Assembly: GCA_947579605.1 (NCBI GenBank)
Contig: OX388318.1
Location: 9,176,001-9,240,000 of the forward strand
Length of the DNA: 64,000 nt
DNA from: Athripsodes cinereus
Taxonomy: Eukaryota; Arthropoda; Insecta; Trichoptera; Leptoceridae
Direction: 5' to 3'
The first letter of the stretch is position 1. Every line of letters begins with the position of its first letter. The notes under the pieces were generated by a model. The model was given only the letters and a program-made list of their open reading frames with translations, ran no database searches and had not been told where the DNA came from. The position numbers and the translations under genes were made by a program. Of the stretch, positions 1-12,397 are shown piece by piece.

Positions 1-1189
1 TATAATGAACACTTTTATCGGTATATTGATACCCGCATTGATTGAATCTAAATAACTAAATTATTAGGTACTATATAAGTTTCCGTCGACGATATGCACG
101 GAATGTTGCGCGACGTTCATTGTAGATCAATAAACACATTCTCCCACAAAAAATGTAGTGGCATGTGCACTGTATTATAATATTATACTTGACGTACTAT
201 GAACTTGGCTAAACTTACAACCTATCTACATAAAGCTCTTTTTGTTTTAAACCGCAGCAGTCATCATTACATTAAAATCTTGACCAGAAATTTCACAGCT
301 TTTAATCGCATTAATCGAACAATATTCAACCGCGTGTAAAAAATGTACATCGAATACACTCTCTAGATTATTGAGTTAAGATTACACGATAAACCTTTTT
401 TTATGAGACACACACAAGATAGCGACTTTCCGTTACAACTTTTTAGATAGGTATGTATAATGTTATAGTTTAAATGAGGTTGCCAGATTGATCCACTATG
501 TAATTTATATTGCCAAATGAAGCCATTAAATTTAATATATATTTTCATCAATTTATTTATTTATAAACTCATAAATAATATACATAAATTTTCTTTTTGT
601 ATGTATTATCGATAATATTATCTATAAGTTTATTTATTTTAATTAGGTATATGCCAATATGTTGTGGTTAGATGGAAGAAATCACAACATAGTGATAATC
701 TCAACACTGCATATCGTCCTAGTATTTTAAATTTTGTATTGTTTTATTTAGTATTTTAAATTGTGTATTATTTTGTTAACACTGTGTTATAACAATGATG
801 TGCAAAATGAATGAATAGATAAATAATGAAAATGTATGGCATATCAATTCAGTCAATTAAAAACTTTCAATATCTTAACAGTTGACTAAAAATTTTCATG
901 AGCATCTTCTGTGTGGGCATCTCGGTGATGGGTCTTCTAGTATACCATGTCATCTTGAAGTTCTCGACGTTTCAACCCTCTTGTAGTTTTATGAAGTATT
1001 TATATCGTATGGACTTAAAAGTTTCATTATTTGGTTAATTTATTTATTAAAAATCAACAAATATTATCACGAATTTGAGTTTGGATAAAAAATAAACACG
1101 AATATGAACAAAAAATAAATGGGTGCTTTTTTGCATATTTACGAGAACCTGGCAACATCTTCAAGTTGCCGCTTAACAACTTTTCCGTA
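1..1189. other. AT-rich DNA, nothing identified
   Basis: No supported coding frame, repeat copy or RNA gene was seen. Confidence 0.5.
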
Positions 1190-1214
1190 ATGGTCTTACG
1201 TCTTACTACTGCTA

Positions 1215-1562
1215 CTCAGTCACAATAACATCGCCGCGTGCGGGGTATGTTGTATCGCGCACAGACAACAAGAAGCGCACAGCCTCCCTGTGTTATTATT
1301 AATGCATCGCCGCGATATTAAATTTATTAAAAAATTTAGTAAACTGTACAAAAAGACGATTTTAAAAATATTAGTAAATTTATTTAGTTTTGAGTTAAAG
1401 TCTGAACAAGTCATTAGTATTTTATATTATTGAAAAATGTGTTGCAACTTTTTATATTTTTTAATTGAATTGTGAACTAATTTCGCGGTATTTTGTCCTC
1501 GAAAATTACATTGATTTACATAGTGTATTGAAAAGTGATAACAAATAGTTTTGGATATCATA
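1215..1562 (+). other. GC-richer block ending in a GTAAGA donor; possible non-coding first exon
   Basis: Positions 1215-1320 are much richer in G+C and CpG than their surroundings. A CTCAGTCA word at about 1215 resembles an insect initiator. The following AT-rich leader contains GAAAAGTGATAAC-type sequence typical of insect 5'UTRs and runs to GTAAGA at 1563. It could be a 5' exon of the gene at 40.9 kb or of another gene. There is no coding evidence. Confidence 0.25.
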
Positions 1563-2077
1563 GTAAGAATGTGACCAGTGATATACAAAATGTTGTTTTT
1601 AAAGTAATTAGTGAAAAAATGGTGTATTTTAACAAATTGAAAATGATTGATATTATAAAACTAAGTGTCTATCAAAGTACGTGTTTAGTGCCTTATTGTG
1701 ATTTTAATATGTCCCTTCAATATGTTTCAATAGTTTTGGATTAAAAATGGGTTTGTTTTTGTATTTTTACAAATGTTTATATTCCGTATACTGATACTAC
1801 GCTGCTTTACAAGAATAGTTAATTCGTTTCTTAATTTATTACAACACTTAGTCTATAAGTTTGATTCCATTATCATAAGTTCTTGTAGTTAAAATTATAG
1901 TAAACTTCAAAAAAATATTAGCTTCAGAACTTGGTAATTGGAAAATCATTAATTAATTTGTCTTGCTCTTTATCATAATTGTATTTTCAATTATATTACC
2001 AGAGTATTATGAGCGGTGATGTCAAAAATAATTATAATTTATCTTATATACATAATGCCTCATATACATAAAACATC

Positions 2078-2200
2078 TAGGAACGTCATAAGAAGAGGCT
2101 CAATTGGCGCAGATACGCTATGATATTAATGACGAAGGCTGGTTTCTTCTCTATGCTCCCTAGAGGAGCATTGAAGGGCGAGATGATGATAAACATAATA
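2078..2200 (+). mobile_element. 3' end of the same LINE family as 61030
   Basis: AGGCTGGTTTC, a CTATGCTCCCTAGAGGAGC stretch and GAAGGGCGAGATGATGATAA match in order the reverse complement of 61100-61030, including the GATGAT tail. The coding part corresponds to the final residues of that ORF and has diverged. Confidence 0.7.
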
Positions 2201-3230
2201 TACATTTTCTTTAGAATCGGACAAAATTCGTGGAAGATTCAAAAAGTGTAAATTCTCGAAACAACAAACGGAAATTCATAATGTTTATGTTTATGTTATT
2301 TAAGTTATAATTAAGTTTAGTTTAGTTTGGTTAAAAATTACGATTTTAATCCAGCATATAATATCAAAATAATATGAATCTTGCAGGTTATTACCTAAAT
2401 TTTCAATTTTAAATATATGTCGTAATATTTCAATTGAATTAAAATGTATTAATAGTCAGATTGAATGCCATACATTTGTCACTCTATAATACGTCTAATA
2501 AAAACTCCCACTAAAACATTAAAGATTAATGATTGCTTAGAATTAACTTTAATATACTCCAATATTACCTTTTATCTCTGCATACTGTATGCTCAGCAAT
2601 AACTACTCGAAAGATTAATTCGGTCAGTTGGCTATCCCGAAGCTATACTAAATGTTTAAACAAATGGATAAGACTTTCAAAACACATACCTCGTTTGAAG
2701 AATTGATTAAGTATTTGTCTGTAGCTGATTTATTATTGACCATTCAAAATGTATTGTAAAACTATTGTAGGCTGGTAGTAAAAACAGTAGAGAAGTTTAT
2801 ATACATAATATGAGTAACCAAGACCCTCTGTATTATACCAAACCGTTCCTTTACATTTCATAGGTACCTATGTATAGCGGTTATCTTTTTAAATATTATG
2901 TTTCTGTTTTGTATCTAGAACTACTATATCGACATTAGTCATTTTGTAAATAAGTATCTACTCGTATTTAAATCAGTACAGTAAAAATAAAACATTATTA
3001 CTATGCATATTTAATACTTAGAGGTTAATAAGTCATAAGATGAAAATCCATAAGACGATTCAATAACTGAATTTCCGCTACGTATTATCATACATGTGTA
3101 GTTATTCAATTTTGTATTGATTTCGACCAATCATTCGTCATTTAATTGATTTCTTGTAAATTCAAACGTTTTATCATTTTAATTTCTTTTATAAGTATAC
3201 ATTAAAAAATTATTTAGTGATAAGTTATGT
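2201..3230. other. AT-rich DNA, nothing identified
   Basis: Only chance frames. GTCAGTTGGCTATCCCGAAG near 2622 vaguely resembles R1 but is too short to call. Confidence 0.4.
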
Positions 3231-3345
3231 TACCCATTCTGTATGCTTTATTTTTTAATAGCACTGGGAGGAAGACGTGCGTATTTCTTATTTTAAACAG
3301 TTAGTCAACTGGTTACCTCACTTGTGGATGATGTCTTGATGATAT
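3231..3345 (+). mobile_element. R1 repeat copy
   Basis: Contains the R1 blocks ACCCATTCT, GTCAACTGGTTACC and CACTTGTGGATGATG in order. R1 is a dispersed non-LTR 3' end in which TGGCTACCCCACTTGTGGGA is followed by GCCGTGATGGTATAGATAG. Confidence 0.55.
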
Positions 3346-3967
3346 GAATCTGGATTGAGAAAAAGTTTAGGAGATATACCTAACAGTATCGTTTGTTTTC
3401 TTGATTATCGATCTATGAGTAAAGCTGTCGATACAGGAAGTAATATTGTTTATATTGATCTCTGCATCAATGGCGGATAGATCATGGCGTGTTATAATTA
3501 AATCATTGATTTGTGTTTCTGTACACTGAAATATCAAATATCAACAATAATATAGGTAGTGTATTTATAGATACTTTGTTCTCAATCGTTCGGATTTCAA
3601 ATAGTACTTAATGGGTGTGGTTATTGTAGTTGTATGTAGGTATGTATAAGTATAAGAAGCTTAACTTAGTTTGTTGAAAAACATTCCACATTTACAACTA
3701 GCTCTACTTCACTTGTGGAAGGTACTTTTATGGTATAAATGGATGATAATTATGGAAAATAAATTCGCAGCTAACTACATAGGTATAACAGTTACATTTC
3801 TATGAAACTATTTCATACTCGTAAAAATACGATAAAACTACAATGTTTTCATTCCCTGTAGAGTACCCAAAATAAAATTAATCTCCTACTCAATAAGTTT
3901 CTGAGTGTTCTTTAAAAGATAAGTATACATAAATCACGTTTAAGATATTTGACTTTTTTATTCAGCG

Positions 3968-4045
3968 GTATGTCACCCATTCTGAATATCTTATTTTTAT
4001 GGTAGAGAATGTTTGTTTATTACATGCGGTAAAATCGATGTATAC
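3968..4045 (+). mobile_element. R1 repeat fragment
   Basis: Carries CACCCATTCTGAATATCTTA and TTTGTTTATTACATGC, the 5' portion of the R1 consensus. The tail is lost. Confidence 0.4.
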
Positions 4046-4654
4046 CTTGCTTGAGGTATATGCGTGACACTATAAATATAGATAGGTATCCTGGAATTAA
4101 TGAAGGACAGTTATTTTTCAAGATATTTATGAGTAGATTGTTTATAGTAGCTTTGCTATAGATCATGTTCTATTACCATAGATCTTACATTTGGTATTAA
4201 CATGTGTGACTACAGCTTAATATGCACAGCGAAAGGTTTTATTCATTGAGTATACCTATAATTATTTACATGTTTATTTGATCAAATCAAACCAATTGCC
4301 CAACTTCCTTGAATTGATAATATTATATCGATCAACAACGATTAAAGGCGTATAATTTATTGATTTATTTGAACGATTACCAAACGAATTCAAGGTGCGA
4401 CCTAAAATATACTAAATGAGTGATTAATATGTTTGCCAAGAGAGTAGTGAGAAGTGGCAATTATTCAAAATAATATCATTCATGAGGAAACAAAAGAAGT
4501 AATTTAGGAAATTTGAATAATGTATTCCGTCCATCCTGCTTATACCACTTAAAAACTCTTCCTAAAACTATTCATATGTCATGTTATTTAGCGATTTTTT
4601 TATATTTAAATTCAATTAAGGTAGGGTACTTTTATTCATGACAGGAAAAAACGA

Positions 4655-4745
4655 TGGAGTAGATTCGTAGCGGAAGGATTGGAACTCAGTTCCTATCTCT
4701 CTTGAAAGTTAGAGACTCTACAACATCTGTTTTGACTATTCATTT
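4655..4745 (-). mobile_element. tRNA-derived SINE fragment
   Basis: On the minus strand TTGTAGAGTCTCTAACTTTC and ACTGAGTTCCAATCCT resemble a degenerate A-box region and a B box. The TAGAGTCTC plus CTTTCAA arrangement is shared with 39345. Confidence 0.4.
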
Positions 4746-5249
4746 TAAGAACCCCGATGGGTCTTTTCTTCGTACAATATTCTTTTAATTTTCTATACAT
4801 TAATAAATAATCAACATTTTAAAATGTTCTGGCAACATGAGAAGCTGTGATGTAGGTCACTTGCATACGTATTATTATTAATATTACAGCTCTTGCGAAT
4901 GTTATATATCACCTTAAATTATAATATTATTTCACTAGCATATTATGCCTCTATGTATAACACGTACAAGTATGTAGTAGAATATAGTTTATTTGGAATA
5001 CCCGTATATGTTTATACTTACTACCAACGCCGTACTACGGACACCTGTTTATTGACGGTCATTTGCATTTTTGACAAACCGTTTGTCTCGCTTTATCTTT
5101 AATTAATCTCAACGCCAACGTATTGGTAACTATTCGATACAAACGAAAATAATAATTGGTGCGACGATAATCGAACCGCTCGCTTACACGGAATATTTTT
5201 TTACGAGTAAATAAGTACAAAAAAAGAGTAGAAATTCGGATTTATTTTT

Positions 5250-5530
5250 ACTTGGCAGCTTGTGTGGTGCAGAAGTCATGCCTTATGAGTCATGAAGCCC
5301 CGAATTGGATTCTCGGCCATTGCAAAGATCATATAATGATTTGAAATATAACCTTTTCAAAATGTTCCTGGGTCTGAGTGTTACATAAATATGTGTTTAA
5401 TATATTAAATCTACACACATATTAATCAGCACGTTTGTACTCCTTAAACACATTTTAGATCCCATTTCGAAAATTGCTCGATCTGTATAAATTGTCCATA
5501 AATATGTTATGAGTTATTAAAAAAATGCGA
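5250..5530 (+). mobile_element. tRNA-derived SINE, decayed
   Basis: GTGTGGTGCAGAAGTCATGC and GAATTGGATTCTCGGCC correspond to A- and B-box regions. A body ending GATCTGTATAAATTGTCC follows and parallels the 24705 copy, which ends ATCTGTGTGAATTGTAC. Confidence 0.5.
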
Positions 5531-6647
5531 GTTCATATGTATGATATGGGTAAATAAAAATATTATATAAATTCAAATGAATGCATCTCCATTGTCTGCT
5601 CATCTTTTTATCTCTATGTTAGTTAAGAATATTCTTTCTTTTTATTGTTATCTAAAAATAATTAATAGTTTCAACAACCAAAAAGCTACACAGATCTAGC
5701 ATACTATAAGAGAATATGTATTAAATACTTTGAACTTTCTTTTGTTGTGAATGAGATAATATGAGTTGATGTGTTGTAAGTAGATAAAATGTAGAAGATT
5801 AAACTAAAGAAAACTTATATTCAGCGAAGTAGATTTAATTGGGACGTTGAACAAAATAGTCATAATTTGTGTCTTTCATATTGTTTACTCTTTATCGCAA
5901 TTATAAACTAAAGATTACAGAAATAAATTGGGTATTTGGGAAATTCTAATTTATTGTCATTATTTTAATGGTAAGGGAATTTTATCACTGCTATGTTAAA
6001 TCAAAATCACATACAAATCAAGCACAATTATCATTCATATTTTTATTACTCATGCTCATAAAACAATTTAAATTATAAAATTCGCATAGAGGTGTTAATT
6101 AATGAGATAATATATTTTATATCGTTAATGGTAATAGGAACGGTAATTTCGGTAAACAATCTGTTAATTTTTTATTCGATTTCTATTGTAAAATGTGTGA
6201 TTTTGAGTAATGACAACTGGCATAGAGATACGAAGTATCAGATTAATTTTACGTTACAAACAATTCAAACAATGAATTATTAAAACGTTTAATTTCTTAC
6301 ACCAACAATGGTGAAAGGTGAAATGTCATGAATGTGATTTCGGTAATAAAATGCATATTAAAAGCAAAATTACTTTGCAGCCAATTAAGTTGTTATATTT
6401 TCTATTGAAAATATTATCTGAATTTGGAATCCACTACCTTTTTCGTTTTTGTTCATTTATTACTAAAAATAATTAAAATAGATTTGATTTTTTAAAGACT
6501 CATTGTTGGATTATAAACTCATTATTATTTGTGAATAGTTATAAATTTCTTTTTATGTAATTTTTTAACATTTTTTAAGGTATTTAAGGTTTATCATTAA
6601 TTTTGATCTTCCCAAAAATAATTATTTTTTTTAAAATATAGGTATAT
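5531..6647. other. AT-rich DNA, nothing identified
   Basis: Short frames at 6092-6283 are Ile/Phe-rich and look like chance. Confidence 0.5.
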
Positions 6648-6740
6648 TTGTCCATACCATCATGGCGTCTCCCATAAGTGGGGATTACAAAAGAAATCCC
6701 ACATTCAGGATGAGTGTCGTAACTGAAAAAATTAAATGTC
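6648..6740 (-). mobile_element. R1 repeat copy, internally deleted
   Basis: CATACCATCATGGCGTCTCC and ATAAGTGGGGATTAC are followed directly by CACATTCAGGATGAGTG. The central block found in full copies is missing. Confidence 0.55.
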
Positions 6741-7465
6741 AGAAATATTTTATACATTTACCTAGTTAAACAACTATTCATGGATGCATATGTCTCTTTT
6801 ACATAAATTATATACAAGAACTTTTTGTTTCCTTTCCTACATAGAATTTGTCCACGGTATGTTATAAAGCTACCTGCATAATAAAATTTCTAGATAATTT
6901 TAATTTGGGTATCCATATCACAGTTTGCCACAAAAACTTTCTCAATTACAGATTCCTAATTATTCACCCTTATCCCGAGGCATACCTTATAAAGGCTGTT
7001 GTAGCCTTTTTCTACGGAAGCTTTTTACCTGCTGCTCTAGATCATATTGTTAAGGACTACATTATAAAAGTTATAATGTAATATAGAATTAATGGAATTT
7101 TAATTCCACACACTTGTCGTTCGTCAGGCGATTAAATATTTACAGAACGGATTAAACCCTTCAACATGGAGATAAAGTATTTACTCCCAAATAATATTAT
7201 TTTATTTACTTATTTATTCTAACAAACAAAGCTTCGTTTTTATTTTTCGAAGTCAGCTTTTATGATTTATTTTTATTATTTACTCAGGTGTTTTGGACTC
7301 TCGTTGTTGTTTGTCGGTGGATAACGATATGTTGGTACTATTATTTTTTTATTCAAATATTTTCTTATTTATGTTGTCACGGGTGTTTAAATATGAAAGA
7401 TATCTATTACTCTGAATGTAGTTCGAAATTAGTCTCAATTTTTTGAAAGTAAATGTAATTAACGT

Positions 7466-7510
7466 TGTCGACCGATGCTACTTGGTGGAAGTTTATGTTA
7501 AATTAATAAA
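7466..7510. repeat. Dispersed repeat shared with 30251-30295
   Basis: TCGACCGATGCTACTTGGTG and GAAGTTTATGTTA match TCGACCGACGGTTCTTGGTG and GAAGTTTATATTA at 30.25 kb. It may be the 3' end of a retroelement. Confidence 0.5.
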
Positions 7511-7852
7511 AAAAACACTTATGTTTATGACTTCCTCGTTGACTTGAAATGAAATATTGTAATAAAATATAAGATTTATTTTTAAACGTAGATTTTTAAA
7601 CATTGTCATAAAACAAACAAAAATTATTCAAAATATGAATTTGAACCCTTTTTATATATTATATTTGGAGTGATATGTATCACAAGTTCATTGTTTTGTC
7701 TATTATCTAAAAATGCTGTGATAGAGACGGTTTAGGTCGACAAATTTAAACAAAATTATTACAACAAAAACCATGGAATTTTTCATTTGATTTTTCAAAA
7801 CTTATACAAATACCTAGTGTGATGCCAATAAATAGTAATTTTTGTTTCGTAA

Positions 7853-8080
7853 TCATCTCGATCTCGCAAAACAGGCTTTGGAGATAGAGCGTTTAGTGGT
7901 GCGGGTCCCAGATGTTGGAACAAGCTGCCTCTGTGTCTGCGAGAGGAGGTGAATGGAGAGAGTTTTAAAAGAGGGCTGAAGACACACCTTTTTGCTGGGA
8001 GTTTCGGGTGATAGATACGATATACAGCGCCCTTGAGGTCATGTTATGAGTAAACGGCGCTCTACAAATTGTCCATATAT
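7853..8080 (+). mobile_element. L2/CR1-like LINE, 3' end
   Basis: An uninterrupted frame of about 50 codons ends at TGA 8009-8011. It carries the diagnostic C-terminal pattern of L2/CR1-type reverse-transcriptase proteins: FGDRAFSGAGPRCWNKLP, then LREE and FKRGLKTHLF. An in-frame stop at 7850 marks the 5' truncation. The 3' UTR ends in GGCGCTCTACAAATTG and a TA-rich tail, as L2 elements do. It is a dead fragment. Confidence 0.8.
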
Positions 8081-8584
8081 ATATACAGAGGAGAGAATTT
8101 CACATGACTAGAAAAATGTTGTGAAAAAGTTCAAGAAAAAGCATAAATAAATAAGAAAGTAAATATTCTAGCGCCGTCTGGCGACTAAATAGTACAGAAG
8201 GATGGCTCTTGGTGGGGTCAACGTATAAAATATTTTGTTGTGTATTTAAATAAGCAAGTTATGTATATATATCCACGTACTTCAAGAGTTTGTATTTGAA
8301 CAAGATCTGTTGCTAACAAAAGCCTTTGTGAAGTCCCGTGAGTTATGTTTGTTCTGTGTTCCGATATAATTTACGAACATAGAAATGAACATACATAATA
8401 TTATATATTTGTCCTTGTATAATGATGATGATTACCCTATGCACCAAGTATTTAAGATATTTCAATTTCATTTTTTTTATTTCTTTTTTACACTTTCCTA
8501 TACACAGATGTCGGTTTAGCTGGCGGACTTATCACTTAAGTAATTTCTTCCAGAGTACCAGTGCTGTCTCAATTTTGCTGCGAC

Positions 8585-8705
8585 AGTTCTTTTCCCAATC
8601 CTGGTTGCAAAATTTCCTTACGAAACTCCGCAACCCAGCTGGGAATCGAACCCAGGAACTTAATGATGCAAGTCGGCTGCGATAGCCGTTGCACCACGTA
8701 GCAGG
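8585..8705 (-). mobile_element. tRNA-derived SINE head with intact B box
   Basis: The minus strand reads GTGGTGCAACGGCTATCGCA, a degenerate anticodon-arm region, then CTGGGTTCGATTCCCAG. The last is a perfect 5-bp T arm containing the GGTTCGATTCC B box of RNA polymerase III promoters. The acceptor and D arms do not fold, so it is a SINE or tRNA relic, not a tRNA gene. Confidence 0.65.
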
Positions 8706-9549
8706 TTTCTTGATCATACTACTAAAAGATTTTTTTTAAAGAAGAGCAACAAATAATGCTAACATTTTCCTTGCATAATTAAGATTTTTTTTCATTATTC
8801 TTGTCTTCATTCTATGATAAAATCATTTTGAATTATAAATTTTGCATCACTTCTATTTTTAGAACGTTATTTCAAATTTGATTCGAGTTTAATTGTCAAA
8901 AGGTTATCATTTTTCTGGTCTTTTAAACATGTCTTATAAACAAATTGGGGAAAAGCTTATTTTGCAGTAACTTATAAAAATTAGTGCTTAGATAATATTT
9001 TATTTATTTCCAATAAAAACTTGCTACTGCATTCAAAAAATTACCTCGCTATTCTTTAAAACCGCGATTAAAATTATTGAAAGATATTTTTTTTATTTCT
9101 TTACAAGACTTTGCCGTCCGGTTTATTCGTGTAGGTATTAAAAAAGCTGAACTAAATAAATTACCTCTTTCATGTAAAAAAAACCACATTGCTTGATTTA
9201 ACTTGAAAACATTTATTTACAATGTAAAAAATACGTTCTTACAATTCCTTTTGTGAATCATTCCAAATCAAAATATTCAATAGAATAAAATGCCACGGTA
9301 TTTCCATTGTACCCATATCAATAATAACAAGGATATAGGCTGTAACTAATCAATACCCCTTCACTTATAATTTGTATTGAGGCTTCATACTGATATATAT
9401 CTCAAGTATATGATGAATATAATTCACCAGAAATGTGAGAGATACATTTTTTTATTTCTAAGCTGAAAAAAATACTTATTTTAAGAATAAGGATCTATAA
9501 ATTTGTCTTAGGTAATTTGTCTAGGATTTGTCCTATATATTTTTTTTTT

Positions 9550-9718
9550 CTAGAAACTTTATTTGACAAACATATCTTTACAACCTTATACACCTTTCAC
9601 AGTAAGCTAAAAGCTTGTGTCGTGAAAGGGGAGTTTGCCGGCACCTGGGATCGAACCCCGGACCTCATGTTCATAAGGCCGAGACTCTACCTCCAGGCTA
9701 CCGACGAACTCGAACTAT
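9550..9718 (-). mobile_element. tRNA-derived SINE, family shared with 59262
   Basis: The minus strand runs GAGTTCGTCGGTAGCCTGGA, GGTAGAGTCTCGGCC, GGGGTTCGATCCC (canonical B box), GTGCCGGCAAACTCC and AAGCTTTTAGCTTACTGTGA, then a tail. The copy at 59262 has the same order over about 125 nt. Confidence 0.75.
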
Positions 9719-9861
9719 ATATCAATGATGACGAGATATTCATCGAGAAAGCTCATTTCAAGGACTTCATTCAATTGAAGTAACTTTAAATATAAAATGG
9801 GGAAAAATTTTATTTATTATTTCTGAAATTTTTTTTTTTTTTAGATTTTTTTGAAGATTTT

Positions 9862-10045
9862 TCATAATTTTAATCTCCCAGAATACAAATAGGTTCTATG
9901 ACCCCCCCATAGGAATTTTACCATTTAATGCCTTTCAAGTTCCTCTCCTAAATACAATTATCCTATTAATCTCAGGAATTGCAGTAACATGAAGATATCA
10001 TGGAATTATCGTAAATAACTACACACAACATCTAAATATTAATCT
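9862..10045 (+). pseudogene. Nuclear copy of mitochondrial cox3 (NUMT)
   Basis: Read with the invertebrate mitochondrial code (TGA Trp, AGA Ser, ATA Met), the + strand gives SPSMQMGS. After a 7-C run that breaks the frame by one base it gives MGILPFNAFQVPLLNTI, ILLISGIAVTWSYHGII and VNNYTQ. This order matches cytochrome c oxidase subunit 3 around its WPPMGI and TWAHH segments, as known for insects. The standard code would stop at the TGA in VTW. It covers only about 60 codons, so it is an inactive insertion. The exact ends are uncertain because both flanks are AT-rich. Confidence 0.8.
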
Positions 10046-10544
10046 CAATTATACGCAGATATAAAAAATGGAGTAAATTTATATAAATTAATAAATAAAG
10101 GAAATATTAGCGGTTTTAATTTATTATCGGTTTGCTATATACATGGTGTTCCATTTTGAGAGTGCATCATTATCCTTAATGCATCATCCTCTTTAACGGA
10201 TTTTGTTTGAACAAAAATAAAACAAATTGCTGATCAACTGCACGGTAGATCTTTGATAAAGCCCTTTTATATATTATCGTGGAATGTAATATTGATTGCT
10301 TGCAAGATTTGGAGGTTCTTATTTTGAATCTGTGCAGAATGCATTCTACAAGAGATTAAAAGACGCCTTATTTAAAGTACGAGCCACAATTTGCATTGAA
10401 GAGATGTATGTTTTTTATATATTACATACATATATCTTCTCAAATATAAATATTCAAAGTTTACAATACGAGTAAATCTGTCGATTTTCATATAAGACGA
10501 TTTCAAATTTGTTAGATTAATAAGTATTTTGTAGAATTTCTTAC

Positions 10545-10654
10545 TATACTATACTATACCATCACGGCATATCCCACAAGTGGGGTAGCCAGCAGATCAG
10601 CTGCATGTAAGAAACATGCAAACTGTCCTCTTCGTGCCAATATAAAATCAAGAC
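10545..10654 (-). mobile_element. R1 repeat copy with perfect 15-bp target-site duplication
   Basis: The copy is flanked by identical TGTAGAATTTCTTAC at 10530-10544 and 10655-10669. The (TATAC)n at its left edge is the reverse complement of the 3' tail (GTATA)n. A 15-bp duplication and a simple-repeat tail show insertion by target-primed reverse transcription, so R1 is a non-LTR (LINE or SINE) 3' end. Confidence 0.85.
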
Positions 10655-10669
10655 TGTAGAATTTCTTAC

Positions 10670-12169
10670 ATTGCGTTAATTTAATTTAGTCTTTAAATAG
10701 TTTTCAGATTGATCTTATGTGTAACAAAAATCCAATAAAAATACATACGATTGCCCATTTGAAAAAAAAATGTAAGTATAAACAACTGAATTCAAAGTAA
10801 ATAGGTATACTGAAATATTTTTAACGTTAACGTTTTTTCATCCTTACCTGCTTTTACGTACACATAAAAGATATTTTTTGTAAATAAATATATAAAAAAA
10901 TTTACAATTTACTATAATAATTTTGAAGAAATTAAAGTTTCAAAATTATCTTCTTTTCCCTCAACTAAATTATCACGGCATTTATCCAAAAAAGAAATAA
11001 TACTTACTTATCAATTAATTAATATCATCGAAATGGAACCACTTATATAAAGATTCATAACATCCTCATTGTCTTTCATCTTCCAATGTGAACATCTTTT
11101 AAATTGTCAGATACATTTTCATTCTACCTTATGTACCAAAAATACTGACATCGCATTCCAACGTTGGTTTTTTCACCTCTCTTTTAATGTGTTTATTTTT
11201 TAAATTTAACAAATTAATTTGTACCTGTCGCAATGATAAAACCTTCTCGATAACACTGTGAGAACGTACACAGTTACAATAACAAGAAAAAGAGTGTTGA
11301 TAATGAAATTGGATACAGTCGAAACTGACAAAGCGTATTGAATCATCGTTGACTAAAGAAATACTTAGTTTTCATTTTATCTTATTTCTACTTTTGACTC
11401 GAACGGTTTTAACAAAAAAAGACTTTGATAATCATTCTAAATTACTTACAGAAATGGGTATAAAAAATCTAAATTATCTGTTGTTTTCAATGTACTCGTG
11501 ATTGTAAACTGTCACGTTACAAGAATGCATCTTGTTGTTCATAAATATTTGCAAAGATCAAACCAAACATCCGGTTTTTAATAATATAATGATTTACCCT
11601 ACAAATGTTTGTACAAATTATTTCGATACGCTAAATCCGGTACTTTTGTAAAAAAAAAATCAACGACACGTTTATCAAATTTCAAAGAGTGATACTAATG
11701 AAGCAATCACCATCGAAAACCTGGGAATTTTCAAGGTGTGATGTGAATGCCTAAAGACTCCCGATTTGTCATGGATAATTATGTAAATCCCATGTCTTTC
11801 GACGACGTTATTTTACATAGATAGTGATGATATTATTATATCGTGCATTAAGAGTATCTTTACATTTTATTAAATTGTTCACTTCAAATTATTTTGTACA
11901 GAAGGCTTCGTATTTTGGACTTTTTAATATTTAAGTACTAACTCATGAAAAAAGTGCGAATGCATTTTAATTATTAATCAGTAATGCTTATAATGATAAT
12001 CCATCTAAAATCCTTATCACTTCCAAGATAAGCAATGATATCCTCTGAAATTTAAAATGGAGTGAAAAAAGATTTCGGTAAAAAAAAACACAGCGATCCT
12101 TATATTTCCGTTTTTAAATATTCTTTTTAGTACTTTCATGTCTAACTATGTATCTATAATATCTTTATA
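10670..12169. other. AT-rich DNA, nothing identified
   Basis: Homopolymer runs and chance frames only. Confidence 0.5.
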
Positions 12170-12275
12170 ATACTGAATTAAATAAAAAAAATAAAATGTT
12201 TTTTCCTACTAGGATATTGTTGAGAGAGACGTCTTTCGTCTTATAAAGACATTGTAAATCTGATTACAAATTATA
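12170..12275 (+). mobile_element. One arm of the foldback element family seen at 52107
   Basis: AATAAAATGTT, CCTACT, TTGAGAGAGACGTCTTTCGT and AAAGACATTGTAAATC align with the arm of the 52107 element. The second arm is absent, so this is a broken copy. Confidence 0.55.
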
Positions 12276-12397
12276 ACTATATTCATACATATCTAGATAA
12301 TAGAAGAAAGGAAAGATGAATAATATAATTTAACCATGATAATCTTTCCTTACATTTTTGAAACAAGTAAAAATTAACGTCAAGTATTTTCTTTGCA

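Noticed and set aside
2622..2660. GTCAGTTGGCTATCCCGAAG resembling R1
   Set aside because: A single short block with no other R1 blocks in order around it.
8635..8705. Possible tRNA gene on the minus strand
   Set aside because: The T arm and B box are perfect, but acceptor and D arms do not fold and the anticodon loop has the wrong size; a SINE head fits better.
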